Positions 38,001-52,500 of a stretch of 64,000 bases of DNA are shown piece by piece. Position 1 is the stretch's first letter, and each line of letters starts with the position of its first letter. The notes beneath the pieces are model-generated. The model was not told the DNA's origin. It searched no databases and saw only the letters and a list, made by a program, of their open reading frames with translations. A program made the position numbers and the translations under genes. The DNA comes from Dromiciops gliroides (lineage: Eukaryota; Chordata; Mammalia; Microbiotheria; Microbiotheriidae): assembly GCF_019393635.1 (NCBI RefSeq), contig NC_057866.1:4118223-4182222 (forward strand). Direction: 5' to 3'.

Positions 38001-40671
38001 CCACAAAACAGGCCCCCAGGGCCCTTGTGTGGACCAAGGGCTATGCTGTGGGTCAAGTGCTTTGACAACCTCCAAGAAGAGGGCAGTGTAAGCTCATGCA
38101 TTATTCCTAGTGTCTGTTATTAAACAGGAGGAAACTGAGGCCGGTTTCTCAGAGAAGGGAGGGATGTGTCTGGGAGCCACCTCAGCACGGCCTCCCTCTT
38201 TCACACCAAAACACACAGTAAATAGGAATGTAACATCAGCCAACAGATTGGTAACTGTGATAATTAACTGTTATTATTGCTAATGACGGCAACAAACAGC
38301 AACTGATTTTAACAGGGTGCTTTGAAATTTACAAAGCATTTCATGGACCTCACATCACCTGAACCCCCTAAGCGATCCAACAAGTCTCCATGAACCCCCT
38401 GTTGCGTGCGGGTGTCATCACCCCATTTCACAGAGGAAGAAACTGAGGTTCAGACATGCCCATGGTCACACAGCTCCATGTGAGGACCAGAACCAGTCAG
38501 AACGTGCTGACTCTGAGAATGACCAGAACTGCCCCTTAGGAAGCCCGGGGTGGGGCGGGGGATCCATCAGACCCTGTCTGGAGCATCATGGGGCCTCTGG
38601 CCACACTGGTGGCCCTACGGGAAGAGCCCCGGAAGCTGCCAACAGCCCCCTTTTCTCAGAGCCGCCGCCCCCCCCCCACCCAACCAGGCAGGACCCACCT
38701 GCACATTCTGCATGGCCAGATCCTCACGGCTGCTTCCTCCGTGGACCAAGAATTGTGGCATCTTCCCGGTCACTATGCGGAAGATCTCGACGATGGCTTT
38801 GACGACCCCGTCAATGTTGAGGTTGATGTGGTAACTGCAGGGGAGGGGGCCGCGTCCGTGAGTGCTTACCGAGAGCTGACAGATGGACCCCCGGCACCGG
38901 GGCCCAGGACAGAGAGGGAGGCAAAGGGCTCCTTCCACCCCCAAAGGCAGCGCACACAGAGCCTGCGCCAGTCCTCCCATCTCCTGGAGACCTCCTCAGG
39001 ACCAAAGGGACGGTGCTGCAAGGCACCAGCTCTGGGCAGCAGAGAAACATCACTGGCCTGGGGCCTTCTGTGCACCCGGGAGGCGAGAAAGGAGGCAAGG
39101 GTCTCACCCCAGAAATGAGGCCAAAAAGTTATTTCTAACACATTCACACAGACTCAGACACACACACACTGTGTACACATACACAAACACAGACACACTC
39201 ACAGACACACACTCATGACACACATGCAGCACATACACTCACACTATGTATACACACACACTCACAAACATATACACTCACACAGACATGCACGCAGAAT
39301 AGACACACACACTATGAACACACACTCACTCACACAGACACACACATACACATATGCAGCACATACACACACTATGTACACAAACAGACATGAACACACA
39401 CACACTATGAACACACACACTCACACAGACACACACATACACATATGCAGCACATACACACACTATGTACACACACAGACACACATGCTTACAGACACGC
39501 ACTCAGCACATACACACATACTATGAACACACACTCACACACCCCTGCCTAGCAGCAGAGCCTTGGTACCATGGAGTCCAAGGACCAGTATGGAAGGATC
39601 CTCTCACACCCAAGCAATAGCACCACCACAATTGGACCCAAAGAGCTGGGGGGGGGAGTCAAAACTGTTGCCTTCCCTCACCCCCCCCACCCCAACCCAA
39701 CAGAAGCCCAGATATCCTCCGGCTGGCCGAGGGTCCTGGGCCTCAGGCCCCCAGGGGAGCCCCGAGAGCAGAAGGAGCTTGGCCAGGGTCCCTCGGGTGC
39801 TCCATCGGGCACTCACAGCACGGGAAGGAAGCTGAGAAAATCAAAACTAAAGAAACGTCCAAAGACACTGGGGAAAAGGCTCAGAAGGAAATGAAGCCGG
39901 AATGCCAAGATGATGGGCAGGAGGAGAGAGGGGTCAAAATGCAAAGTGGGGCGGGGAACCCCAAAGACCCCTGAGGACAGGCAGCAGCCGCCTCTGTGTG
40001 CAGGAAAGCCGCTAAACATGAGCAGAAAACCGAAAAGCCTCTCGCTGACCAAGCCGGGCCAGGGCATCACCCCCCGGGCAGGAAATGCAGGAAACAAGAT
40101 TCATCTTCTGGTTCCAAACCCCAAACTGTGGTTGTTTTAGAGGAGGAAACTGAGGCCAGACAGCCCACTGGGCTCAGCCTTAGCCAGCCCCACGTCAGGG
40201 GAAATCAATCAGCGCCCTGGGAGCCCGGATGAATCCCTGCAGGCCAGCGCTCCCCCGGAACCAGAGGAGGGTCTGAAAAAACAGCTCCCGCTCAAGGGCC
40301 ACCCCCCAACACACACACCTTCCGATCTGCTCGGCCAGCTCCTTGGCCCTGTTGTAAGTGTCCTGGGAGGAATTCTGCGTGGCCATGTAGCACGTGGTCA
40401 GCAACTGGCTGCACAGCTTCTGGGGGTCCTGGGGGACGACGTCGTCGCGGTTCAAGATCCTTTGGATATCAACTAACACCTCCTTATCTGAAAGCAGGCC
40501 AGACGGAAGTGGGGTTCAGCCACTGTCACACACGCACAGCCAGTCACAGGATCACACACAATCACCACCCCCCCATCGCATGACCACAAACACCATCACA
40601 CGATCACAATCACACACACTCATGCAAGCACATGATCACAGAGGCATCACAAATTCACACTCATAATATAC

Positions 40672-40702
<31 letters not shown>

Positions 40703-41140
40703 GCCCGTCACAGGATCACACACAATCACCCCCCCCATCGCATGACCACAAACACCATCACATGATCACAATCACACACACTCATGCAAGCACATGATCA
40801 CAGAGGCATCACAAATTCACACTCATAATATACTTACACACACACACACAGCCCATCACAGGATCACACACAATCACACCCCCCCCCATCGCATGACCAC
40901 AAACACCATCACGTGATCACAATCACACACTCATGCAAGCACATGATCACAGAGGCATCACAAATTCACACTCATAATATACTTACACATACACACACAC
41001 ACACAGCCCGTCACAGGATCACACACAATCATACCCCCCCCCCATCGCATGACTACAAACACCATCACACGATCACAATCACACACACTCATGCAAGCAC
41101 ATGATCACAGAGGCATCACAAATTCACACTCATAATATAC

Positions 41141-41193
<53 letters not shown>

Positions 41194-44100
41194 GGATGCA
41201 GTCTCCTCCTCAGCCACAACCAAGGTGAGTGGGGTCCCCCCAGGTTCCTGAACGCTCTGCCAAGGGACTGATACCAGCACTTGCAAAGCTTGGGGGACCT
41301 GGAGTTTGGCTCCAGGGGTGGACAGGGGGTGACATGGGCAGGCTCATTGCAAGTCAGCCCCACCCAGGTAATGGGCAGCTAAGGGAGCAGTGACCAGAGC
41401 TGGACCTGGAGTGAGGAAGATGCTTCTTTAGCCATATGACCCTGGGCAAGTGACTTCCTCTGCCTGCCTCTGTTTCCTCTGCTGTAAAGCGGGGGCAATG
41501 ATGGCATCTGCCTCACTTGGCATAGGGTCGGGCACACAGCGGGTGCTGCCCGAGGGCCAGCTATTACCACTGTTACCATGACTATTTCAGCCTTAGTGCC
41601 CCCTCTCGGTCACGGTGAGGCTGCCACTGACAGAGCGAGTGCCCACAGGGGTCAGGTTTGAACCGTTCGAGGTCCTGCATCCCTGTTGACTGCAGCTTTC
41701 TTGGACGTTCAAGAAGGGATAGAGCAGTCTTCAACCACTTATGAAGCACCTACTGTGGGCCAGGCACTGAGGAAGCAGAGATAACAAAGGCCCTCAGCCC
41801 TCCGAGAGCTTACGGCAGGCCAGGGGTTTGATCTGGGCCTCGGTGAGTTGGCAGAAAAAGAGAAGTGAGCTATCTGGGGAGGAAACGCAGCAGCAGCGGG
41901 TGCCAAGAACAGGTTTCAGTGAGGAGGCTCTCGGCAGAGAAGACAGCAGGGAGTACAAAGGCCCAGAAGTGAACGGCTGATATGAATTATATGAAGGCGT
42001 GCAGAGCACTTTACATATGGGAGTCTTGGCCATTACAATAGCCCTGTGTCGTTGTTCAGGCTTGTCTGACTCTGTGACCCACTTTGGGGTTTTCTTGGCA
42101 AAGATACTGGAGTGGTTGGCCATTTCCTTTTCCAGCTCACTTTACAGATGAGGAAACTAAGTTAAACAGGGTGAAGTGACTTGCCCAGAGTCACACAGCT
42201 AGGAAGTGTCTGAGGCTGGATTCGAACTCAGGTCTTCCTGACTTCAGGCCCAGGGCTCTGTGCACTATGGTGCCCCCTAGCTGCCCTAGCAATAACTCTG
42301 TGCACTGGGTACTATTATCACTCCCAGTTTAGAGTCCCCAGGGCAGAATCGAGTATACCCACCTCCCTAGGAGAGGCCCCAGGAGAGTCCGGGCATCCCC
42401 ACCACTTACTTCCATTACTCACGGCTTGGCAGACCAGGCGGCACATGGAGTACACCAAGCAGGCGACTGCAGAGCTGTCCAGTCCCCCGCTAAGGGGCAG
42501 GAAAAACCCAGCCTTGAAAGAGCAAATCGAAGAAGAGCGTGAGGAAGCACGCCGAGGCAAACACACTTCCTTCAGTTGAAGGGCATATGGACATCAGAAG
42601 CCCCATCCACCGCTAACTGTCTCAGTGGCCTCAAAACAGCAGTCCCAAAAGGACACAGGCATTCGGTATAACAAGCCTCTGCCCCACCCCCATGGCTCAT
42701 AATGATCTTTGGAGGGTCAAGGAGAATGGAGGAGGTGCTATGAGCCTGGAGAAGGGCACATTCCCTGATTTTCAAAAAAGGAAGAGACTGGCATTGCACA
42801 CTCTAGGCACGCATGTAAGTGTCACTTCAATTCCTGGCAAATTTCAAGAATATATTCTACTATTATTTTAAAGATTTTTTATTTCATTAAGTATTCTCCA
42901 GTTATAGGTAAAAAAAATTATTCTTTTTTTAAAAATTTGAGTTCTAAAGACTCTTCCTCTCTTCCTACTTTCCCCTCTTTGAGAAGGCAAGCAATTTGAC
43001 ATTGATTATGCATGTGAAGTCATGCAAAACATATTTCCATATTGGTCATGTTGTAAAAGAAAACACACACATACACAAAGCCAAATAAATAAAGAAAATG
43101 AAAAAAAGTCTGCTCTGATCCGCATTCAGATGCTAACAGTTCTTTCTCTGAAGGAGGATAGCATTTTTCATCACTAATCCTTTGGAATTGTCTTGGATCA
43201 TTGTATTGCTGGGAATAACTAAGCCATTCACAATTGACCGTTGTTATAATATTGCTATTACTGAGTATGATGTTCTCTTGGTTCTGTTCACTTCACTTTG
43301 CATCAGTTCATATAAGTTTCCCCAGATTTTTCAGAAAGCATCTTGCTCCACATTTATTTATTTATTTTTTTGGTGAGACAATTGGGGTTAAGTGACTTGC
43401 CCAGGGTCACACAGCTAATAAGTGTTAAATGTCTGAGGTCAGATTTGAACTCAGGTCCTCCTGACTCCAGGGCTGGTGCTCTATCCACTGTGCCACCTAG
43501 CTCTTTGCTCCACATTTCTTATAGCACAATAGTATTCCATCAAAATCACATACCACAACTTATTCAGTCATTCCCCAATGGATGGACATTCCCTCCATTT
43601 CCAATTCCTTGCCACCACAAAAAGAACTGTTATCAATACAAATAGGTCCTTTTCCCTTGCATCTCTTTGAGATGGAGACCTAACAGCACCACTGCTGGGT
43701 CAGAGGGCATGCTGATTTATAGCCCTGTGGGTGTGTAGAGAGCATACTCTATTAGAAGGATGGGTAGTGAACGTGCAGAAAAGGAAGCAGTGATTACAGA
43801 CAGACAGCATGACACCAGCAAGACCAGTGGACTGCAGGTTCACCTCATCTCCTTCCTTAGTGGGAGAAGTGCACTGAAGAATTCTTTCAAGACAGTTTTG
43901 GAGCCGTCTTCAGGAAGGCACATGACGAATGTCTCTCGCCGTTCTTTTGGACAAGACAGAGGAGCAGAAGCGTCGGGATAAGGGTCAGATGTGAGGCAGC
44001 AAAGCAGTCTGTGTTATCCTTGGGAGGCAGGAGACCTGGGCTCAACTCTCCTCGGAGACCCTGGGGCAAGTCAGCATTTTGGAGCCTCGTGGGGATAATG

Positions 44101-47100
44101 ATCTTTTCTCTAAAGAAGACTGCTGTGCCAGGTTCCAGATGACATAATTCCCATGAAAAAGAGCCGGGGATTTGGGCATAGGTGCTGTTGTTGTTTGGTC
44201 TTCCAGCCGCGTCTGATTCTTCTTGGCAAGGATACTGGAGTGGTTTGCCATTTCCTTCTCCAGTGCAATAAGGCAAACGGAGGTAAGTGACTTGCCCAGG
44301 GTCACACAGCTAGGAAGGCCAGATTTGAACTCAGGTCTACTAGGCCACTGAGCCACCGAGATGCCTCTGAAGGTGGGTTTTAGCAGATTCCAAGCTCAAC
44401 ATGAGGCAGGAAAGTCAACTAAACCTAATACCCGGCGGCTTTTGGAGAGGCTGATGCTGGTCAGCCTGACTCAGGACAGGTGTGATGGCAGTTCTGTGGT
44501 TCGGTTCTGGATACCATCTTTGAGGAAAGATGAAGCCAGGTGCGAGGTCACTCAGAAGACAATGACTGAGACGGCGAGAGAATGGGAGAACCTGCCCTCA
44601 GAGAATCAGCTGATGAAATGAAGGGGTTAATCCTGAAGAAAAGGCTGGGGGGTGGGGGGTGGCACAGAGCAGTCTTGAAGAGCTGCCTCAGGGAGGAAGG
44701 AGCAGGGAGGAGTGCACCCCAAGGAGGGCAGGCTGTCCGGAGAGGCCTTGGCATCCCTTCCAGTAGAAGCGCAGCAGCTCCCACATGGGGTCAGGGGGTT
44801 CTGGCCCAGGTCTTGATGGGGCCCCAGGTTCCTTTTGGCGCACAGATTCTGAGAGATGATCTGGCAGAGGCCCCACAGGGAGCCCGTGGGGGCAGATAAG
44901 CCAGCCTCCAGTACCCAACAGAAGCGCAGGTAATGTCACCCATTTCTGAGGTGTTTTATGGTCCCCCCCACAAACACAGAGGAACCCAGACATCTCACCT
45001 GTTGACTACGCCGCAAGTAATCCCAGAGCCAACACGCAGGGCCAAGGCTGCCAAGGAAGCAGAAAGAAAGGGTTAAGACAAGCTCTGTATGTGCATGCAC
45101 CCCCAAGAACCCCCATACATCTGGAGGGGCTTACGGGCACCAAGCAGAATCAGCCACAGAGGACTAGGGGGCTCACTTTTCAAAAGACTTGTCGTCTCTG
45201 CCCCAGACACCAGCCCATTAGACAACAAACCCCAAAGGCTTGTTCATATGCCTGGTGTGATGCACCTGGGTTCCAAGAAACATCCATCCATCCATGTTTC
45301 TAGTGTATCATCAATATATCTATTATACACCTATCATCTATCTAGTTACCTATTAATCACCTCTGTATCTATTACCTATCCATCCATTCATCTATTTGTC
45401 ATTTATATATACATTATCTATCCATCCATTTTTCTATTATCCTTCTATCATCTATCGGTTATCAATTTTTCTCTCATCTATGACCTGTCCATCCATCCAT
45501 CACATGTCCATCATCTATTGATCTATAAACACCTCTGTACCTATCACCTCTCCACACACCCATCTATGTACATGCATAGATATCTATCTCCTTACCATCT
45601 AGCTAGCCCCATCCCAAAGATGAGGCAGCCAAGGGGGACTTGTCCAGGATTGTACAACTGCTGAACATCATGGAGGGGAGCAGGGATTCACACCCACATC
45701 TCTCCTAGCTCCAGGTTCAGGACGCCCCTTATACGCCCGTGCCTCACACGCCGCCCCCCACAGTCCTCTCCACTTCCATCATCAGGCCCCACACTGCTCC
45801 AGTGACCTCCGCACAGAATCCTGGGGCCTGGGGCTGAGTTTGTGCAGGGGCCTATCTGTGCCCTGTGCCCTGTGCCCTGACATCCGACAAATAAATGCCT
45901 TAGTTTAATGGAGAGTGGAGGTGCCCTTCAAGACTTGACACTTGAGCTGAACCAACCCAGCGTGAACTCTCAGTGATCACACCCTCAGCCCCAGGGGGAG
46001 TGCAGGGACCACCACTCCCCTTTAACAGATGAGCAGAAGGGGGAGGAGTCAGGAGAATGTCAGGGACGAGGCTCCGAGCCTTGGATGAGGGCCCCCAGGT
46101 CAGGCCTTACGGAGCAGAGACTGCCCCCCTCAGCCAAGGCCACCTCACGTGACAAGCCTGAGTCAGGCCAGACGATTCGGGTCCAAGACCTCCCGGGCCA
46201 GCCTTTAGACACCAACACGAGGAGGCAGGTGCTATGTGTCCTGGGCGTTGCCAGCCTGGGCCCCCCTGACCGTGCGGGGCGGGGCCCAAAGCCCAGCTCT
46301 GGGGGATCACATGACTTACCTGATCTCCTCCCCCAGGCTGTGGAAGTGCCACTGGAAGGGCTCCGAGGTGGAGACCAGAACGTCATCATGGCACGAGAGC
46401 GCAAAGTCGACCTTGATGCGGGGGTAGGGAACCACTTTGCTGGCCTGGCGGGGGAGACGAGACGTGGGGCACTCTCGTGGGTGAGGGGGCTCAGAGAGAG
46501 ACCCGCAAGTGCCCCCGGCCCTGAGGATGACTCTCCAGCCCTCCCACTGGACAGATAAGGAGACCGCACCCAACAGGGGAGGTGACCGGCGTGAGGTCAG
46601 CAGCTCCGCAGGAGTGGAGCCAGGCCACGCAGACCAGTTCTGGGGCATGCCCTGAGCAGACCGCGCCCAACAAAAACACGCACCATCAAGTTACGAGAAG
46701 AGATCTCGGCTCGGAAGGTCCGGATGTCCTCCAAATCAACGGTGGCCGTGAGGACCTCCTGGGCGAGGGAGGAAAGGGCATGGGTTCTACCCACTACGCA
46801 GCGGCGGTGGCACCACGGCGGCGGGCTTTCCTAACACAAACCCCACAGGAGTTCCCCCTACTCGGCAGATGAGGAGAAGGGCCAGGAGGCCTGAGTCACA
46901 ACCAGGGGCCGGGCCAGCCTGAGCCCTGGCTAGAGGAGAGGGAAGGGTCTACACTGGCTGCAGGTGAGCGGCTGGGGGCATTCTGGTGCCCACCACAGCT
47001 CTGGCATTTGTCTTGGACACTTTAGAGTTAACTGGGTAGGTGCTGGTTTGACCCAAGAAAATCTAAGCTTGCTGAGGGCCATTTCCTCTCTGCATTCCCA

Positions 47101-49553
47101 GTACCCAGGCGGTGCTTAATAAATGCTTGCCGCCCCCTCCTATGATGCTATGTGCTGCTAAACTGAGGCAGGGAACAAATGACCGAGGTACTGAAGCCTG
47201 CTTCCCTGACCTTGACCCTGCAGGGGTGAGGAGGGAGGCTCTCTACGCGCTCTGGCGCCTCACCACTTCATCCAGGGAAAACTGCGCTCCTTGGGCGACG
47301 GTGCTGCCGTTCACGGAGATCATGGAGCAGCCGTCGTAGTAGAGTCGGTCACCGGCACAGCCCTTCTGGTTGGCCAGGAGATAGATGCCACCATTCTGGA
47401 GGAGAGAAGCGCCCAGGCTGCTTCCAGGGCCGCCAAACAGACCCCAGACCAGGCACGGATGCCCCAGAGAAGAGCCGCCCTTGGGCGAGTCGGCCCTTCT
47501 CTGAGCGGGGCAAGGCCAGGACTCCTGCTGGCACAGAAGGCAGCCCTGGAGCAGCACCCAGCAGGCAGCGCTGCCCAGCGCTGAGGGTGCAATTTCACAG
47601 CCGCAGGATGAACTGGTGTCACCAGCAGGTGAGGGGCTCTTTCTGTGGATCAGCCACTTATTCACAGGACAGGGGCTCACAAAAGCCTTCGGGGCTTCCG
47701 CCAAGAAAATCGACTTTTCTTGGGAAAGATGATTTCCCAGAATCCTCTGAAGCAGCTGACCCTGTGGCCCCCTAGAACTCTCCTTCCCAACAGCCCAGCC
47801 CGTGTGTGCAGGGAAGGTGACAATCAGACACCTCAAAAAACCCCAGGGGCCAGCCCATCACCGTCCAAATTCCAGCAGCCCTGGGAGGAAAGTGGGAGAA
47901 AAAGGGCCACCCTCCCTTTGCAGATGAGAAATAACTCAATCATCCCCAAGACAAGAGACCCTATGGGGGCAGCTAGGTGGCTCAGTGGATAAAGTACCAG
48001 CCCTGAATTCAGGAGGACCTGAGTTCAAATCCCATCTCAGACACTTGACACTAGCTGGCAAGTCACTTAACCCTCATTGCCCAGCAAAAAACAAAAACAA
48101 AAACAAAACAAGAGACTCTCTAAGCAGACACTAGAACTTTGTGGACACACCTACCTTTATGGTGGCCAGGTTCACCAGCTCCACTCTGGTGTGGGCCTTC
48201 CGCAGCACGTGGTGACTCCCTGAGGAATTGGTGAAGATTTCCACTCCATCCAGGCCCATATCAATGTGTGGGCTAAAGAAGAGTGGGCAGACCACTGAGT
48301 GGGCAGGCGCCTCTGCCCTGCATCTCCCTCCCTCCCAGGCATTCTCTCTTACTCCTCTGGGAGGGAAGTATGGAAGGCGGGCCCAAGGCCAGGGCCCAGA
48401 GATTACCTGTGGGGTGTCCACAGCTCCTCGCAGATCTCAGTGCCGATGCAGGTGTCTTTGGTTGCCAGCACCAGATCCCCGAAAGGAACCAGCTCCTGTA
48501 TGCAGAAGGAAAACACTGATTGGGGGGGCCGCCCCTTTGAGGAAGCAGTGCCAGTCTAGGACCATCTTCCCCAGCCCTGCTGAGCTCCCATGGATGCCAT
48601 GGAGAGGGCTGGCACCTCCTGGGGATCCTGTTGCCCACTCCTGGGCTTTGGGGACAATGCTGGAGGCATCTCTGACAACGTGAAGACCCTCCAAGGTGGA
48701 GGCACTCACCAGAGCTCCCCCAATGAGTAAGCAGCAGAGCAAAACCAGAACATCTATAAATCTAGAAAACTAGACATCTCTTCCCCAGCCCCACACTCAA
48801 CAACTACCTGGCATCTTCTACCCCAAGCACCTTTCTGAGACAAGGCACTATAGAGGAGATACCAACCTGCCCTGGCAAAGGGACGTCCCCCCAGGGAGGT
48901 CCCCGGCTCCTGCTACTACAACCTGCCAAGAAAACTACCAGAAGGGAACACCAGCCACAGCCCCGTGAGAAAGAGGGCGGCAACGAGTATTCCCATTCGG
49001 CAGATGAGGAAACTGAGGGGAAGCAGGCAGGAGATGGACTCTACTGGGGGACAGAAAGAACGCTTGACGTGGAGCCGGGAGGCGCAAGTTTGGGTTCATC
49101 TGAGACCTCCACTCGCACCCACAGCCCAGCTTTGCTCCTCTGTGAAAAGGCAGCAAAGCCAGAATGCCCCAACTCAGCCTGGGCTCTTGAGACTCCCCTT
49201 CTGCCCCGCGCTCAACAGCCCCCCATCCCGGGGGCTGTGCATCCCACAGGGATAAGTGGGGAATCCCCCACTGGAGCCTTCCGGGCAGAGGGCGTACCAC
49301 CAGATCACCCTCAGACCACCAGGCTCGTCCACACTGCCCCCTTCCCCCGTGGTCCCCCAAAATACAGAGCCCGAGAGCCAGCTCGTTGGCCCTGGGGCTC
49401 ACTTGTTTGGTCAGCTCCTGAATCATCCGTGGGAGAAAATGGTCCTCAGATTTCCTTGGAAGGAGAGAAAAGAGTCTTAGGAGAGGGAGGCCAAAAAAGG
49501 AAGCTGTTTTTCCCCAAACCGAACCAGCCACTTTTAATTCAGCATTTGTCTTG

Positions 49554-49586
<33 letters not shown>

Positions 49587-52500
49587 GAAACAATGTCCTT
49601 CATCCAGAACTGCCACTGGGGGGGCCTCTCGGGCCACTGGAATTGGGGGAGGGAGGGGTTGCCCTGTGTCACTGCAGCGATGCTTATTGTCACACTGGGA
49701 GGGCTTGTATTTCTGGCTTGAGGGAGGTGGGAAGGGGAGGGGAAGAGAGACTCTGAGTGTGCTGACAAACTAGGGGAGAAGAAGCAGAAATGGTTTGGCT
49801 CAGCAGTTCTTTAAAAAACTAAACTTAAGGGGCAGCTAGGTGGTGCAGTGGATAGAGCACCGGCCCTGGATTCAGGAGGACCTGAGTTCAAATCCGGCCT
49901 CAGACCCTTGACACTTACTAGCTGTGTGACCCTAGGCAAGTCACTTAACCCTCATTGCCCCCCAAAAAAAGAAAAAAAGAAAGAAAGAAAAACTAAACTT
50001 AATCAAGAGAGTGCTGGAGGCGCTATGAAAGGACAGGTGCACTGATACATTGTTGGTGGAGCTGTGCAATAGTCCACCTGTTACAGAGTTCAGATAGGGA
50101 TTAGGCCAGGAAAGGGACTAAACCGTCTGTAGCCTGAAGTTCAGAAGGTCAAAGATAGAAATAAAGGTCAAATACATACTGAAGCAGTCCCGGCAACAAA
50201 TAACTAGGAACAAAGTTGGTGCCTATGCATTGGAGAATGGTGGGAAAAAACCTATGGCGTGTGAATGTAATGGTCTATCACAGGATGATCGGATGCAGAA
50301 CCAGGAGTATGCCCAACGAGTCAGTCCCTGAGCCATGAAGATCCCAGAGAGAAATCATGACATAGACCAGAAGGGTGGGAGCCTACTAGGGCTGAGGAGG
50401 GCATACACTGTCCGAGGCAGTCGCTGGACGGCATGTTCTTGCTTAATATTTTTCTTTGTCACAAGAGAAAGAACAATCTGATTCACGGGGGGTGGGGAGG
50501 TGGTGGCAGAAAGGGACTCAAAGACAAAAGGCACCAACAAGCTGTCCTTTTAAAAACAAACAGCAAATGGTTTTTAAATGCAGAGCTTTCCACAGTCACA
50601 GGAGCAGTGCTGCCCTCAAGGGGCAGGGGCAGGGGAAGGGTCACAGGGGCCAGCTGCTGACAGCTCCAAGGGAGGTGTCAAAGGCTCCTCTTTGGGAGCC
50701 ACAGACCAGGAGTGGAAGAAAAGGGAGAGCAGCGGAAGCCCCAGGCCCTGAGTGGGAATCCTGACTGCCACTTATTACTGGAGGGCCCTGGACAAGTCAC
50801 TCAACTTGGCTTATAAAGTGGGCTCGGATGAGACTACAGAGATTCCTCCCAGCCCCAGTTCTGAGAAAGAAGAGCTTCCTTGGGCTGGAGCAATCAGGGT
50901 GGGCTCCCTGGAAGAGGTCAGTGAGGCAGCCATGCATTGCATGGACTACTAGTGGCCCAAAGACAGAACGGAACACAGCCCCCCTCCTGTGGGGCTTAGT
51001 GGAGGAGACAGAAGCAGGATCTGGAGGTGGGAGGTGCCTGTGAGACCACCAAGCCCAAGGCCTCAGGTTAGGGATGTGACGCTCCCAGAGTCCCAGGGTC
51101 AGAGATGCCAGGACACTGGGCAGAGACAGGGCCCATAGAAGCCTGGCTCTCAGGGAGCCCTGAAGACCAGGCACAGGGCACGGGGACACAGGGGCTGAGG
51201 TGCCTCCTGAACACTCCAGGTGGGAAGGAAGCACAGCAAGGAGCCAGAGCTTACCGGCTCTTTTGCCACGGAGCAAACCAGCGCATCTCCTGGTAGTTCC
51301 CTTCATTGGCCAAGACCATTTTGGGGCGAATCAGAAGGATTTTTCTACAAAGGAGAGACGGACAGTGGCTTGTGGTCAGCTTCTGAAAGGATGAGGGAGG
51401 CTGAGGCCACCTTGCTACAAGGGTCTCAGATGAGAAGACCAGCGACCGACACCAGTCCCTAAAGGGCGGCCAAGGGGGAGCCCTGAGCTGACCGTCGGTC
51501 AGCTGCTGGCCGCCACCGCCCCCTCCTTTTTCTAACCCACTGAGAGTCCAGGTCACACAGGATGACAGAGCTCCCTGCCTGGCTAGTTAGCTGACCCGAG
51601 GCCCCACCAAGAATCTCCTATGTTCTCACCCAAAGAGGAGGCACAGAGGGTGGGCTGCCCCCCAGGTGACCAAAGACAGCTGCAAGCTCCACGCCGTGGC
51701 TAAGACCCAGACCTATCACCTTCCCTTCCTCTTCATAGACCTCAGAACCCCCCTAGCAGGTGGGGCTCAGACCCACCAAAAGACTCCACGCCAACGTGGT
51801 CAGTCCTCAAGCACCCCCACCCACCCAAGGCTGAGGATGTGAGCCTGGGAAACACCAAACAGCAGCGCCCCAATGCTCCAATCTGTCTGCTGGACAGTCG
51901 GCCGCTTCCCAGGCCCAAAGCCACGGACCAAGAAAATGATTTCTTTCTTACCACGCAGCCATGGGAAAATGGAAACATGGGGTGCCCAACACAACGTCCC
52001 CAGCCTACCCATTGAGAAAGATCACTCTGCAGTTGTAGCGAACGTTGCGGTGCATCACAGGCCTGGAGGAATAAAAATGAGACGAGTCTGGTCAGGGCCG
52101 TCTCTGGAAAACCATCACACCCCCTTGGCGTTGAAAAGCAACATCCAGTTAAAAAAACAAAAAAGAAAAACCTCCCTGTGGACATAACTTTTTCTTCCCA
52201 GCTGTTTCTAAATCAATTTTTAAAAAAGAGGGTTGGAAGGGGCAGCCAAGTGGCACAGTGGATAGAGCACTGGCCCTGGAGTCAGGAGGACCTGAGTTCA
52301 GATCCCGCCTCAGACACTTGACCCTTACTAGCAGTGTGACCCTGGGCAAGTCACTTAACCCTCATTGTCCTGCCCACCCCCCCAAATCATCTAGATATTT
52401 GTTGTTTCTGCTCAGTGGTGTACAACTCTTTATAACCCCCTTTGGGGTTTTCTTGACAAAGATACCAGGATAGTCTGCCATTGCCTTCTCCAGCTCATTT

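Noticed and set aside
40530-41190. Resemblance of the regularly spaced block to a CRISPR array
   Set aside because: Units are 150 bp, the whole unit is repeated and there are no unique spacers. It is a VNTR in a vertebrate intron.
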